64,000 nt of DNA from NCBI RefSeq assembly GCF_018141425.1, contig NZ_CP058561.1, forward strand, positions 310,001 to 374,000, in the 5' to 3' direction. This DNA comes from Vallitalea guaymasensis (GTDB lineage: Bacteria > Bacillota > Clostridia > Lachnospirales > Vallitaleaceae). The notes beneath the pieces are model-generated. The model was not told where the DNA came from. It worked only from the letters and a program-made list of their open reading frames with translations, and searched no databases. Of this stretch, positions 26,596-35,645 are shown piece after piece. The position numbers and the translations under genes were made by a program. Position 1 is the first letter of the stretch. Each line of letters begins with the position of its first letter.

Positions 26596-29556
26596 TCAAA
26601 CGTTACTGTAATTTCTTTCTATATTCTTTAAGTCTTTCAAGCATTTGAAGCTATATCTTATGCTATCATCAGTATTATTTCGTTCTGTACGTAACATCTC
26701 TTTATATCCCATATTGAACTCTTCTTTCGCTTTATCCATTTTGCCTAGTAACTTGTAGACTTTTCCTCTTATATAGTAAATTTTCGATAATGGTTTTCTC
26801 ATACTATCTCCATAATGAATGTTTGCTGGATAGTTAATCATTTTATCTATATATTCTTCTAAACAGGATAAATCATTATTGCAAGAAGCTTCTTTTATCA
26901 ATTCCTTATATATTTGTTGATATAGATGTCCACTATTTTCTTTACCTTCCCAATTATATAACTCATCTTTTAATATAACTTCAAGGGCTTTTTTATATTC
27001 ACTAATATTAATTAAACTACTTATCATTGGATATATAATTCTATTAGGATTATCTACCTGTTGCCACACAGATAATAATTCCCTTTGTTTTTGCTTATCA
27101 TCTTTTAATTGGTAGATTTCATTAAGTAATATTAAACTATCCTCATTCTTGTTTGACTGCAACTCTATATCCTGTTCCAAGTAATAACAAGCTTTTACTA
27201 GGTCACTTTTTCTTTTATAATAATAATATCCTAGATTTCTTAAGAGAACTGTATATCTCAAACCCTTTTCATAAGCGAGTAAAAATGAACTTTCTGCATT
27301 ATCATAGTCTCCGATTCCATAGTAATAGTTACCTAATAAATATGATATCTTACCCGATTCATCAATATCTTCATACTCTCTTAGTACATTTGCTGTAACA
27401 TAATCTTTGAAGAAGCAATAGTCAATTTGTGAATTTTTGATTATATTAAAATCAAGACTTCCCTCTGAAGATATTTGGTCAGAAGAATATTTCATATATG
27501 CATTATGAAGTATATTGGGTTCATGTACATATTTTAATAATTCAATAACCTCCTCATAACAATCAAGTATTGTATATTCTCTTATGATTGATAAGATTAA
27601 TCCATTCACCTTAAGTATAGAATTGATGACGGAACCATCTTCATCATATCCTTGTAAGTTTTTCTCTACTAACAAATAAGGAGATACAATGTTCACTGCA
27701 CTAAGAATTCCCTGGGCTTTCTTTAATTGATTATTATGTCGATATGCAATACAAAGCAAAAAATTGATATATGGCTCATTTATATTTTTATATTGTTCTA
27801 GCATAACGATTGTTTCTCTATAATATCCTAGCCTTATATTAATCTTTGCAATCTCAACTACAGAGGCTTTTTTAAGTGAAGGGCTAGAAATATCAAATAA
27901 TAACTTACGTAAGAGTCTAAGATCTCCCTGTCTGCCTATCAGTATAGCAATCATAAAACGTGCTTCGTCATCTACTGGATTATAGGATAATATTTGTTGT
28001 AGATAAAATCTAGCCTGATCATATTTTTCCTGTTTAAAATACATTATCCCTAATCTTTTTTTAGTAAGCAAACAACTAGGATTATACTTTAAATTGGCAT
28101 TGTATAATATTAATGCATCATCTTCTTCTCCCCTAGTTTCCTTATAATAAGCTGTATGATATAATTTCCCCATTTCATCTTTAGTAAGTTCTTCATCATT
28201 GTTGACTTTATTCAATAAGCTTTCTATATCTTTAACACTACGATTCATTCTAACATCAGTAAATAAATCAATGGATGGATATGTTTCCAAGAATTCATCT
28301 CTATCACCATAAAGGAAAATAACTTCTTCGTCATCTCTTACACTAATTTCTAATTTATCAACACTTAAGATTTTATCAGGAATATCTATATTTAATTTTG
28401 TTATTTTATCAGGGTCAAGATCAATAATTTGATTAATAGTATAATCATCTATTTTTACTGTAAGTTTACACTCTCCAAAACTCTTAACTGCTGAAAACAT
28501 TAGATTCAAGTTATTGTTCTCTATAGAATGATTCATTGCAACATATTTATCTCCGTATGTAATGTTACCTAGAGAATTAACAGGATACCATATCTCCGTC
28601 CATTCTATACTTTCATGTGGTTTAATAAAATTAAAAACAGACTGGGTTTCATAAAGACCGCTTTGTATTTCCAGATATTCTTCGTTATTTTCAGTAAGAG
28701 CATGATTCCACGCTTTTCCTAAATCATCTTTTCCCCAAGCAAAAAATTTGGCTCCCTTTACTTGTTTTCTATCAGCATAATGAACAATGCCATAGTCATC
28801 TTTTTTATAATACACTCCGAAAAAATTATCTGTAAGTAATTTACCAAAGGTTTCATAGACAGAGGGTATGTTATCTGCTTCTCTATAATCTACATCTTCA
28901 TAATAAGGCCATTTCAAATAATAGGGACAAATATGGTTGACACACCAGTCAAATGGATAAACAAGCCTCAAGTCTTCTGTATCTTGTATAGCTGCATTTG
29001 TCCAAAAATAATATCGATTTTCTACTGGGGTAGGATTATTCAGATGTACTTTTTGCTCCATATAAGATGAATCATCATATAATGTTAATGTAACCTGCCA
29101 ATTCATTGATGATATTTGCTCTATATTACCAAAAGTAACCGAAGCACTATCTTTTGTCTGATTAATGGTATAGTGTACTGAATCATATGATGTTGGTGAG
29201 TGACTAATAGGAAAATTGAATTCTATTCCTCCAGCAAACCACGCACCTCTTGTACCAACTAACTGTGGTTTTATTACTTTATTATAATAAAATATATCTC
29301 TATTATTTCTTTTATCTAATATTCTCTGTACTCTTCCTCCTAACTGAGGCAATACTTCAATTAATAAATATTTGTTTTCCAGCACTACAATAGTATACTC
29401 TTCATCTTTAATTTCATTGGTACAACCATTCTGAAGCGTATATGGAAATGGATTAAGACATCTTCCATGCATATCAAACATGGGATTTTTTTCATCAGGT
29501 GTTAATGTGTATGTAGGTATATTCCTCTTAATCTCATAAACAGTTGTATTATTCAT
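26596..29556 (-). CDS. DUF5107 domain protein with TPR repeats
   Basis: A 986-residue cytosolic protein. Residues about 1-440 form an all-beta region with NGCTNEIKDEEYTIVVLENKYLL, GGRVQRILDKRNNRDIFYYN and WFAGGIEFNFPISHSPTSYD, the pattern of DUF5107, a fold related to aldose epimerases and glycoside hydrolase accessory domains. Residues about 450-980 are helical TPR-like repeats (YNANLKYNPSCLLTKKRLG, YYGIGDYDNAESSFLLAYE). Such proteins occur in carbohydrate gene clusters. Good GGAGG site. It is divergent from the AraC gene, its likely regulator. Confidence 0.8.
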   Translation of the reverse strand: MNNTTVYEIKRNIPTYTLTPDEKNPMFDMHGRCLNPFPYTLQNGCTNEIKDEEYTIVVLENKYLLIEVLPQLGGRVQRILDKRNNRDIFYYNKVIKPQLVGTRGAWFAGGIEFNFPISHSPTSYDSVHYTINQTKDSASVTFGNIEQISSMNWQVTLTLYDDSSYMEQKVHLNNPTPVENRYYFWTNAAIQDTEDLRLVYPFDWCVNHICPYYLKWPYYEDVDYREADNIPSVYETFGKLLTDNFFGVYYKKDDYGIVHYADRKQVKGAKFFAWGKDDLGKAWNHALTENNEEYLEIQSGLYETQSVFNFIKPHESIEWTEIWYPVNSLGNITYGDKYVAMNHSIENNNLNLMFSAVKSFGECKLTVKIDDYTINQIIDLDPDKITKLNIDIPDKILSVDKLEISVRDDEEVIFLYGDRDEFLETYPSIDLFTDVRMNRSVKDIESLLNKVNNDEELTKDEMGKLYHTAYYKETRGEEDDALILYNANLKYNPSCLLTKKRLGIMYFKQEKYDQARFYLQQILSYNPVDDEARFMIAILIGRQGDLRLLRKLLFDISSPSLKKASVVEIAKINIRLGYYRETIVMLEQYKNINEPYINFLLCIAYRHNNQLKKAQGILSAVNIVSPYLLVEKNLQGYDEDGSVINSILKVNGLILSIIREYTILDCYEEVIELLKYVHEPNILHNAYMKYSSDQISSEGSLDFNIIKNSQIDYCFFKDYVTANVLREYEDIDESGKISYLLGNYYYGIGDYDNAESSFLLAYEKGLRYTVLLRNLGYYYYKRKSDLVKACYYLEQDIELQSNKNEDSLILLNEIYQLKDDKQKQRELLSVWQQVDNPNRIIYPMISSLINISEYKKALEVILKDELYNWEGKENSGHLYQQIYKELIKEASCNNDLSCLEEYIDKMINYPANIHYGDSMRKPLSKIYYIRGKVYKLLGKMDKAKEEFNMGYKEMLRTERNNTDDSIRYSFKCLKDLKNIERNYSNV

Positions 29557-29732
29557 TATTATCCTCCTAAAATATTTCTTCTTGTTTTTATATTAATCCT
29601 TATACTATCAATTTCACATGAAAAAAGCAGATTATTTTATGTAAAATACCGATATCATTTTTTTACCTAATCATTTATAATAATCATATATACTTAATAA
29701 AATAACATTTCAAACTAAAAGGAGCTTTAATT

Positions 29733-30647
29733 ATGTTATTAGAAAAAATGTATTTTGAAGAAATATGTCCCTATGTAAGAAATGTAGGAATTGAAGTATT
29801 TAATAAAACAAGAACATCTATACGAAGAATATATGACCATGAGTTCATATTAGGCTTTGAAGGTTCTACAAACATGACCATAGAAGATAGAACCTATACA
29901 ATAGGCAAAGATGATCTTATATTAATAAAACCTAATATTCCACATGAATTTAAAATAACTAATAAAGACTCTGGTGTAATATACTGGGTTCATTTTGATT
30001 TCAAACATTTTTTTGATGGAAATTATATAGATTATAAGAATATGGAGTTTAATGAATCTCTATATAGGAATTCTTTAGAATGGAATTCGCTTATTAGGAA
30101 AGATCCTGTTTTTGAAAACGGCTTTAGATTTCCTGAATTCACTCAACTAAAGAACGGCACCATAATTAGAGATATCTTTGTTAAATTGAATGATACTTTC
30201 AATAGACAAGAAATGTTTTGGCAACTGGAATGCAGACACCTTATGCTTCAATTCTTTAATATCTATCTAAAAGAGTTTTATAAAGAGTATAGTTACCATA
30301 AAAACACAAGTAGTTCTAACATATCAGATTATATGCAAGAATATGTGAATAAAAACATAAGAAACAAACTTACATTAAAAAGTATGTCTGGTATTCTTGG
30401 CTATAATCCCGAGTATCTCGGAAAAATATTTATAAAAGAAACTGGTGAACCTTTTTCTGATTACGTTAATAAGATCAGGCTTAAAAAAGCTTTTGAATTA
30501 ATGAAAACCAGTTCGTTGACATTATCAAACATCTCTGAATTATGTGGTTTCAGTGATTCTTTTTATTTCAGCAAAGTCATGAAAAAATATACTAATAAAA
30601 GTCCTCGTGAAATTAAGAAGAGCTTAAAATCCAACAATGAATTTTGA
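29733..30647 (+). CDS. AraC family transcriptional regulator
   Basis: A regulator of 304 residues. The N-terminal cupin-like effector part (about 20-110) has TIGKDDLILIKPNIPHEF. The C-terminal double helix-turn-helix (about 205-298) reads LTLKSMSGILGYNPEYLGKIF then NISELCGFSDSFYFSKVMKKYTNKSPREIKK. It is transcribed divergently from the DUF5107/glycosidase operon across 176 bases, the usual place for an activator that senses the imported sugar. The gap contains ATTTTATGTAAAAT at 29634-29647, a near-perfect inverted repeat. Confidence 0.9.
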   Translation: MLLEKMYFEEICPYVRNVGIEVFNKTRTSIRRIYDHEFILGFEGSTNMTIEDRTYTIGKDDLILIKPNIPHEFKITNKDSGVIYWVHFDFKHFFDGNYIDYKNMEFNESLYRNSLEWNSLIRKDPVFENGFRFPEFTQLKNGTIIRDIFVKLNDTFNRQEMFWQLECRHLMLQFFNIYLKEFYKEYSYHKNTSSSNISDYMQEYVNKNIRNKLTLKSMSGILGYNPEYLGKIFIKETGEPFSDYVNKIRLKKAFELMKTSSLTLSNISELCGFSDSFYFSKVMKKYTNKSPREIKKSLKSNNEF

Positions 30648-30657
30648 CATAATTATA

Positions 30658-30675
30658 GGGCTGATTATTCAGCCC
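30658..30675. terminator. Hairpin between convergent genes
   Basis: GGGCTGA pairs with TCAGCCC around TTAT. It lies between the AraC and transaldolase ends. It has no good U-tract, so it may be only a weak terminator. Confidence 0.45.
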
Positions 30676-30688
30676 CATACAATCATAT

Positions 30689-31333
30689 TTACTTTGAAAC
30701 ATTTTCCCAATCTTTAAGGAATCTTTCAATCCCTAGGTCTGTTAGTGGATGCTTAGTCATTTGCAACAGAACTTTGTGTGGTATTGTAGCAATATCTGCT
30801 CCAGCTAAAGCAGCTTGTGAAGCATGTAGAGGACTTCTAATACTAGCAGCTATAATTTCAGTTTTTATATCGTGTATATAAAATATTTCTGATATATCTT
30901 CAACCAGGTCCATACCAACTGTGTCAATATCATCTAATCTTCCTATGAAAGGACTAACATAAGTTGCTCCTGCTCTTGCGGCAAGTAATGCTTGTGAAGC
31001 TGAAAATATCAATGTAACATTTGTTTTTATCCCTTCAGAAGTAAGGATTTTTACTGCTTTCAATCCTTCAATAGTCATAGGAATCTTGATTACTATATTT
31101 TTATGTATAGTAGCAAGCTCACGAGCTTCTTCTATCATACCTTTAGATTCAAGACTGATTACTTCCGCACTTATTGGTCCATCAACAATACTTGTTATTT
31201 CAGTAACAACTTCTTTAAAATCCCTACCCTCTTTTGCTATTAAAGAAGGATTAGTGGTAACCCCACAAATTACACCCATTTCCTCTGCTTCTTTTATTTC
31301 ATTAACATTAGCTGTATCAATAAATATTTTCAT
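30689..31333 (-). CDS. Transaldolase (TalC/fructose-6-phosphate aldolase-like)
   Basis: A small-subunit transaldolase of 214 residues, the usual length of the TalC/Fsa subfamily. It has [24 protein letters not shown] at 24-31 and the Schiff-base lysine Lys83 in VIKIPMT. Later come [31 protein letters not shown] and IIAASIRSP. It acts in the non-oxidative pentose phosphate pathway or as an aldolase. It is monocistronic with a GGGAGA site. Sequence alone does not separate Fsa from true transaldolase. Confidence 0.9.
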   Translation of the reverse strand: MKIFIDTANVNEIKEAEEMGVICGVTTNPSLIAKEGRDFKEVVTEITSIVDGPISAEVISLESKGMIEEARELATIHKNIVIKIPMTIEGLKAVKILTSEGIKTNVTLIFSASQALLAARAGATYVSPFIGRLDDIDTVGMDLVEDISEIFYIHDIKTEIIAASIRSPLHASQAALAGADIATIPHKVLLQMTKHPLTDLGIERFLKDWENVSK

Positions 31334-31513
31334 TTTTTTCCTATCTCCCTTCTTAAATTTTTACATATTAATATTATCAGAATTTCAATGTTTTATAAAG
31401 TGTTTTACATATATATTTTTACTATTTGTTATTTTCATTAAAAGTTAATTAAAGAAAAAGCACTCACAGGCAGTAAGGCTTAATCTAATTAACTAATAAT
31501 ATTTTTGTAGTTT

Positions 31514-31702
31514 TTAATTATCACATTTATCAAGCAGCTCTTGTAACTTTACAGCTTGATGTCCTTCTTCCTCTGCAAATTTTTTAAAACAGCTACTAAT
31601 TTCTTGGTCGTCTATATTTTTTGCGTGAGATTCATAGTCACGTACTTTTTCTTGTGTATCCAATATAGCTTTTTTCAAACAATCTTTTGGTGATAACTCC
31701 AT
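31514..31702 (-). CDS. Small helical protein, ferritin-like half-domain
   Basis: A protein of 62 residues, all helical by pattern. It has Glu/His-containing heptads (DTQEKVRDYESHAKNI and FKKFAEEEGHQAVKLQELL) resembling one helical hairpin of rubrerythrin or ferritin-like proteins. An EExxH-like EEEGH is present. It is too short for a complete four-helix bundle and could dimerise. Good AGGAGG site. Family assignment is tentative. Confidence 0.55.
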   Translation of the reverse strand: MELSPKDCLKKAILDTQEKVRDYESHAKNIDDQEISSCFKKFAEEEGHQAVKLQELLDKCDN

Positions 31703-31800
31703 AATATACCTCCTAGAAATTTAATCATATTTATTTTAACCCATTTTTATAGTAATATTCTATATTATTATCACAACAGATATTTCCCAGGAAAACAAAA

Positions 31801-31838
31801 AACCTAGGAATTAGTATGAGTTCACTAATTCCTAGGTT
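31801..31838. terminator. Strong bidirectional hairpin
   Basis: A perfect 15-bp stem, AACCTAGGAATTAGT with its complement, around ATGAGTTC. A-rich sequence to its left gives a T-run on the minus strand. It terminates the flavoprotein gene that ends at 31860. Confidence 0.8.
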
Positions 31839-31859
31839 ATTTACATTTTTATAAAATTA

Positions 31860-32429
31860 TTATTTGATCTTATCCAACAACCAAGCCATATTATCACCAA
31901 GGTTCTTCATATTCTCTATACCTTCTGTATCCTTAACAACATCACCAGCAGCTCTGCCTAAGCCAAGATTCCAATAATTTGCTCCTACTACTATAGCCTC
32001 TGAAATAGTAAACAAGTTATTCATTGAATTGAATGCTGCTATTGCTCCATCTCTTCTTTGTGAAACAACGGCTGAACAGACTTTTCTTTTTAATAAACGT
32101 TCTGGACGAGTTACATAACCTACTCTATCAATAAAAGCTTTCATTTGAGCAGATAATCCTCCGAAATAAACAGGAGACCCTAATATAATTCCATCTGCTT
32201 CAATAATTTTTTCAATACTTTCATTAATGATATCATCATCAAATATACATCTATTATTACCATTGGTCCTACATTTCCCACAACCAATACATCCATGTAT
32301 ATTTCTATTTCCAACTTGAATAAGTTCTGTTTCTATACTATGCTCTTCCAATTGCTTCAAAACCGTCTGTAATAAAGTATATGTATTGCCTTCTTTTCTA
32401 GGACTTCCATTAAACGCTATAACTTTCAT
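31860..32429 (-). CDS. Flavodoxin family protein (iron-sulfur flavoprotein-like)
   Basis: A protein of 189 residues. It starts MKVIAFNGSPRKEGNTYTLL, the FMN phosphate loop of NADPH-dependent FMN reductases. CIGCGKCRTNGNNRC (near 47-60) could bind a 4Fe-4S cluster, as in iron-sulfur flavoproteins. Later come DGIILGSPVYFGGLSAQMKAFIDR and VVGANYWNLGLG. The ATG at 32429 is used because ATGGAGGTAAAT upstream contains its GGAGG site. Electron donor and acceptor unknown. Confidence 0.85.
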   Translation of the reverse strand: MKVIAFNGSPRKEGNTYTLLQTVLKQLEEHSIETELIQVGNRNIHGCIGCGKCRTNGNNRCIFDDDIINESIEKIIEADGIILGSPVYFGGLSAQMKAFIDRVGYVTRPERLLKRKVCSAVVSQRRDGAIAAFNSMNNLFTISEAIVVGANYWNLGLGRAAGDVVKDTEGIENMKNLGDNMAWLLDKIK

Positions 32430-32550
32430 ATTTACCTCCAATATAACTTAATAATATTATTACCTATCATTATAAAATATTAAGTAACCTACTAAATTAT
32501 TATTTAATATCCTATTATTTTATATTAAATTATATATAAAATCAATCTCA

Positions 32551-34335
32551 TTAGTTATTTATTAATTTCTCAAGATGTTCTCTTCCCTTATTACCATATT
32601 CCATACCAATACTAGGATTTTTAACAAAGAACTCTAAACATCTAGTCAGATTATCCACATCATTATAATTAACTAATAATCCTGTTTTATTATCCTTAAC
32701 TAACATAGTATTACCTTTTACATTGGTAGCAACTATAGGTTTACTTGAAGCCATTGCCTCCATCAATGTTCTTGGTGGCATACCTTCCTTTTCAGAAGTC
32801 AATACTACAACATCCATTATAGCTAATAACTTCAATATATCTTTTCTATAACCTAAGAACAGAATTCTATCTGATAACTGCTCTCTCTCAACTTTTTCTT
32901 TTAATTTGTTTTCTAGAGACCCGTCACCAACTATAATACATACTACATCATTATGCTTTGGTAATACTTTTTTAAGACCATCTATTAAGAAATCATAACC
33001 TTTAACTGGTTCAAGTCTGGCTATCATACCAATTATGTATTTATTATCTATTCCCAAAGAACCTTTTAAATCTTTTTTATCACTTTCTGAAATCATTTTC
33101 ATACTATTATCATTAGCCACTAAATCAAAATCAAGATTCGCTCCTCCTATTTGAGTATCTGATAGAGTAGTTTTCAATTCTGATGCCATATTGGATAATT
33201 TTTGAGAAAGATCAGCTATATCAGCTATTGCATTAGTCTGAACACCTGTTGCCGAAGCAATTTCCTTACTACCATTTGCAATTTGTGAACTTGCATCTGC
33301 TGAATTTTTGATACCATCAACCATGTTGGTTATATTCTGTGCTATAACATTAAATGTTCCAGAGGTTTCTTTTAATATCTGACCACCTTGGATTATATCT
33401 TTATTGTTAGAGTCAATTATTTCTACTGTTTTTATAGTTTCTTCTGAAAAAGTACTGATTAGTTCACTTATGCTTTGTAATGAATCTTGAGTATTTCCTG
33501 CTAACTCTCTAACTTCATCTGCAACAACTGCAAAACCTTTTCCAGTATCACCTGCTCTTGCAGCTTCTATTGCAGCATTCAAAGCTAATAGATTGGTTTG
33601 TTTTGCTATATTGGATATAACATCAATTATACCCTGCATTTTTTTAGACGCTGAGTTAAGTTCTTTTATACTTAGAGTAGCAGAATTAGCATTTTCAACT
33701 ATATTCTCCATTTTGTGTTCTAGATTTCTTAATGACGTGATTCCTTCATTAGTAAGTTCTTCTACTTTGTAAGCACCCTCTGCTATTTCCTCGATGCTTC
33801 CACTTAGATTGGATGTATTAGACGTTAATTCTTGTAATGTTGTAGATACTTCCTGCATAACACAAGAGGTTCTATGTGTTATATCAGCTAGATTCCTACT
33901 TGTATCTGAAGATTCTTCTGAGATTTCATCTAATTCTTTCACAAAATTACCTACATTATCTAATAAGTAATTAAAAGTTGCTGCCAATTTTCCTATTTCA
34001 TCATTGGAATCAACAGGAATCTGTTTTCCAAAACCACTTTGTGTAACGTTTTCAGCATGTTCTAATAGATTTTCTAGTCTATTTTTAAGTTGTTTTTCTA
34101 CTAGCATTTCGTCTGGGGTTTCTTTGATTTTCTTCTTATCATATTTGCTAAATCTTCTTAATAATATCAAGCCTATCAATAGTATACATAATGTTATAAG
34201 ACTTACAATAAGTATATCAGCTATCAAAAACGAAACAACGATACTCGCAATTAAGCATATACTTAAAACAATGGAACTTTTGATGTTATACGATTTTGTA
34301 TAACTCTTAATAGATAAATCATTATCATTTGTCAT
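32551..34335 (-). CDS. Membrane chemoreceptor-like protein fused to a GT4 glycosyltransferase half
   Basis: A protein of about 594 residues with an unusual architecture. Two membrane helices (about 20-60) lie almost back to back, so there is no periplasmic sensor. A HAMP-like region (about 62-135) and a full methyl-accepting chemotaxis coiled-coil follow, with the conserved tip [18 protein letters not shown] and [12 protein letters not shown] (about 245-280). After residue about 405 comes the C-terminal half of a GT-B glycosyltransferase: [63 protein letters not shown], ending at 594. The N-terminal half of that enzyme is absent. The frame is open throughout. ATG 34335 is preferred, with GGGTGG before it. 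Its function is not known. Confidence 0.8.
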   Translation of the reverse strand: MTNDNDLSIKSYTKSYNIKSSIVLSICLIASIVVSFLIADILIVSLITLCILLIGLILLRRFSKYDKKKIKETPDEMLVEKQLKNRLENLLEHAENVTQSGFGKQIPVDSNDEIGKLAATFNYLLDNVGNFVKELDEISEESSDTSRNLADITHRTSCVMQEVSTTLQELTSNTSNLSGSIEEIAEGAYKVEELTNEGITSLRNLEHKMENIVENANSATLSIKELNSASKKMQGIIDVISNIAKQTNLLALNAAIEAARAGDTGKGFAVVADEVRELAGNTQDSLQSISELISTFSEETIKTVEIIDSNNKDIIQGGQILKETSGTFNVIAQNITNMVDGIKNSADASSQIANGSKEIASATGVQTNAIADIADLSQKLSNMASELKTTLSDTQIGGANLDFDLVANDNSMKMISESDKKDLKGSLGIDNKYIIGMIARLEPVKGYDFLIDGLKKVLPKHNDVVCIIVGDGSLENKLKEKVEREQLSDRILFLGYRKDILKLLAIMDVVVLTSEKEGMPPRTLMEAMASSKPIVATNVKGNTMLVKDNKTGLLVNYNDVDNLTRCLEFFVKNPSIGMEYGNKGREHLEKLINN

Positions 34336-34446
34336 TACATTACCACCCATCTTATCATTTTTGTAGAATTTTGCCGAAAAACTTTATTGTAATTATATCA
34401 AAGTAATGCAATTTTTTCAACTAAAGTATTAAATTACTTAACATAA

Positions 34447-34512
34447 AAAGGATGTATAACATATATATAATATAGGTCTTAAGAACTATAAATATATGAT
34501 ATGACATCCCTT
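34447..34512 (-). terminator. Long terminator hairpin of the 44-residue gene
   Basis: An imperfect hairpin built from AAAGGATGT/ACATCCCTTT, inner AT-rich pairs and TATAG/CTATA around GTCTTAAGAA. The minus strand continues with TTTTT. Confidence 0.7.
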
Positions 34513-34528
34513 TCATTTGCTTGTTGTT

Positions 34529-34663
34529 TTATACATCATTATTTTTAACTGAATGTTTTTTCTTATTAGGATTGTGATTCATATTCTCTCTTGTTATAGG
34601 CGTTTGGTAATTGCATTTTTCCATTCTTGCTCTTTTATTATCTGGCTGACTATCTTTTGGCAT
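34529..34663 (-). CDS. Small basic hydrophilic protein, 44 residues
   Basis: Start ATG 34663 follows AGAGGTGATGATTA, an excellent ribosome binding site. The product begins MPKDSQPDNKRARMEKCNYQ and ends NPNKKKHSVKNNDV. It is charged, lacks any hydrophobic segment and contains one cysteine. A strong terminator follows. The composition resembles small spore or nucleic-acid-binding proteins, but I do not recognise the family. The good binding site and dedicated terminator argue that it is real. Confidence 0.65.
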   Translation of the reverse strand: MPKDSQPDNKRARMEKCNYQTPITRENMNHNPNKKKHSVKNNDV

Positions 34664-34856
34664 TAATCATCACCTCTTTTTTCATTCTAATATTTTATGT
34701 TTATAGTATGTTCTTGATTAAAATATTTATTACTAAATTACTAGATAAATTAATAAATGAGTTTCCTCATTATTTATATAGTAAAAATCTTAAATAGCCA
34801 AAATTCTGCTAACTAGAAGAAAAAAATGTTTTGTGATTACATTGAAGGGACTTAAC

Positions 34857-35025
34857 GCAAAATAGTATATGTATATGTGAAGTAGTGAGGCAGGACGCCG
34901 AACCCAGCTTTTAATCTGACAGCCCTACTGGACTGTCAGAAATAATTATGGACTCGATGTCCATTATTATTTGTTGAATCAGGACGAGCAAGTAGCTGGC
35001 GTAACATATACATATACTATTTTGC
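34857..35025. ncRNA. Predicted structured non-coding RNA (class not identified)
   Basis: A perfect 22-bp stem (34857-34878 with 35004-35025) encloses 125 bases with more structure. TCTGACAG/CTGTCAGA forms a hairpin at 34915-34940. AATAATTATGGAC pairs with GTCCATTATTATT at 34941-34971 with one mismatch. CAGCT at 34905-34909 pairs with AGCTG at 34994-34998. CAGGACG occurs twice, once in each internal strand (34891 and 34980). The segment is much more GC-rich and better folded than its surroundings and has no open reading frame. The neighbouring DUF3783 gene has its own promoter downstream, so this looks independent. The orientation is uncertain. The raiA motif is one class to test. Confidence 0.6.
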
Positions 35026-35110
35026 AAATACCAAGTCAGAACAAAACTCTTTTTTCTGACTTACTTGCAAAATAATTTAGTTTAAAGCTGATACTTAAAT
35101 ATTAATTTCA

Positions 35111-35139
35111 TTGACATCTAACTTTTTTAGAAGTATATT
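35111..35139 (+). promoter_or_regulatory. Promoter of the DUF3783 gene
   Basis: TTGACA (35111-35116) and TATATT (35134-35139) with a 17-base spacer. It lies 82 bases before the start codon and downstream of the structured element. Confidence 0.8.
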
Positions 35140-35220
35140 CATTATATTAACTATATTTATAAAAATGCTTTTGTATATAATAATATTATTTAATCAAGAA
35201 TAAAATTGAGGTGATTTTTT

Positions 35221-35628
35221 ATGTCATTTGAGCAAATTAATAATGAGGATAGTAAAAGACCGGAAGGTAGAAATTGTATTCTAATATATGGTTATAATTC
35301 TGAAGAAATTAGTACCATTGAAAAATTCTCGTTGGGTAGGGGTATTGATGAATGTGTTGTAGTCACAGATGATATGTTGGGAAACAAAATCAAAGATATC
35401 ATAGAAAATAATATTATACCTGTGAAATATAAGACAGGAATAAAATCCAAAACCATTGTTTTTAACGCACTTTCCAACAAAGAAGTCCATTCTTTCATTA
35501 ATTTATTCAAGGATACTGGACTTAAGAAACCTATATACGCTGTAGCAACTCCAACTTCAGTTAAATGGCAATTTGGAGAATTGATAAAAGAATTAATAAA
35601 GGAAAGAATGAGTATGAGCAAGCATTAG
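35221..35628 (+). CDS. DUF3783 domain protein
   Basis: A protein of 135 residues with the DUF3783 pattern: NCILIYGYNSEEISTIEKF, then TIVFNALSNKEVHSFI and KKPIYAVATPTSVKWQFGEL. Members are small Firmicutes proteins of unknown function. The GAGGTGA site is strong. The stop codon lies within the terminator hairpin (35616-35635), a compact gene end. It is monocistronic with a consensus-like promoter. Confidence 0.82.
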   Translation: MSFEQINNEDSKRPEGRNCILIYGYNSEEISTIEKFSLGRGIDECVVVTDDMLGNKIKDIIENNIIPVKYKTGIKSKTIVFNALSNKEVHSFINLFKDTGLKKPIYAVATPTSVKWQFGELIKELIKERMSMSKH

Positions 35629-35640
35629 CTTGCTCATTTT
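35616..35640 (+). terminator. Intrinsic terminator overlapping the DUF3783 stop codon
   Basis: GAGCAAGC pairs with GCTTGCTC around ATTA, followed by ATTTTTAAT. The TAG stop (35626-35628) is inside the hairpin. Confidence 0.88.
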
Positions 35641-35645
35641 TAATA

